Shown here piece by piece: positions 7,366 to 7,417 of a DNA stretch of 7,417 bases. The notes beneath the pieces were generated by a model that was not told where the DNA came from, ran no database searches, and was given only the letters and a program-made list of their open reading frames with translations. Source of the stretch: CAZSHX01 sp964606895 (lineage in GTDB: Bacteria > Bacteroidota > Ignavibacteria > Kapaibacteriales > UBA2268). Both the position numbers and the translations under genes were made by a program. The DNA is taken from positions 1 to 7,417 of the forward strand of contig CAZSHX010000117.1 of NCBI GenBank assembly GCA_964606895.1, written 5' to 3'. How positions within the stretch are numbered: the stretch's first letter is position 1; each line of letters opens with the position of its first letter.

Positions 7366-7398
7366 AAAAGGCTGTCCCAAATACTGAGACAGCCTTTT
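7366..7398. terminator. Strong intrinsic terminator, probably for a minus-strand gene beyond the right edge
   Basis: Arms AAAAGGCTGTC (7366-7376) and GACAGCCTTTT (7388-7398) are exactly complementary around an 11-base loop. On the minus strand the stem is followed by seven T bases (7369-7363) and then TGTTTTT-like sequence, the classical form. On + the downstream tract is TTTTATTTTATT, so it can work both ways. No + strand gene lies to its left, so the likely client reads leftward from outside the window. Confidence 0.88.
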
Positions 7399-7417
7399 AT
7401 TTTATTGTCGGATGCTA

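Noticed and set aside
7267..7417. + strand frame open to the window edge, with GTG at 7273 (VVFGKVLLVVDGEKAIYV..)
   Set aside because: It runs straight through the terminator hairpin at 7366-7398 and has no ribosome site, so translation to the edge is unlikely. It would need the next bases to be judged fairly.

Overview
The window is AT-rich (roughly 35-40% GC by eye). Genes mostly lack strong Shine-Dalgarno sites, and the tRNA gene carries no CCA end. The gene content (single-chain glycyl-tRNA synthetase, exported S41 and S9 serine peptidases) suggests a member of the Bacteroidota/Ignavibacteriota/Kapabacteria side of the FCB group. This is inferred from gene style; no marker gene here proves it.

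Layout. The left edge (1-248) holds the 3' end of an unrecognised + strand gene. It converges on a minus-strand tRNA-Arg(ACG) gene (407-480), with a bidirectional hairpin terminator at 364-399 between them. Almost everything else is on the minus strand. Read in the direction of transcription, glycyl-tRNA synthetase (6509 to 5100) overlaps a C-terminal-processing-type S41 peptidase (5103 to 3406) by the four bases ATGA. After 15 bases an S9 prolyl-oligopeptidase-family enzyme follows (3390 to 610). These three genes look like one operon. An AT-rich inverted repeat at 543-599 lies just after the last gene and may end or stabilise the transcript. Upstream of the operon, after 236 non-coding bases, is a 117-residue ArsC/Spx-fold protein (7099 to 6746). 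It stands alone behind a strong terminator (7366-7398) whose U-tract faces the minus strand and which therefore probably ends a gene beyond the right edge.

Functionally this is a housekeeping chromosomal segment: translation (GlyRS, tRNA-Arg), envelope proteolysis (S41 peptidase with PDZ domain, S9 peptidase, both with N-terminal export signals) and a thioredoxin-fold protein of uncertain role. I found no CRISPR array, insertion sequence, phage defence system or clear new system. The points most worth checking are the GlyRS/peptidase coupling, the missing RP-motif arginine and extra cysteine of the ArsC-like protein, the GlyRS without its usual zinc-knuckle cysteines, the paired inverted repeats around the tRNA gene, and the identity of the truncated left-edge gene.
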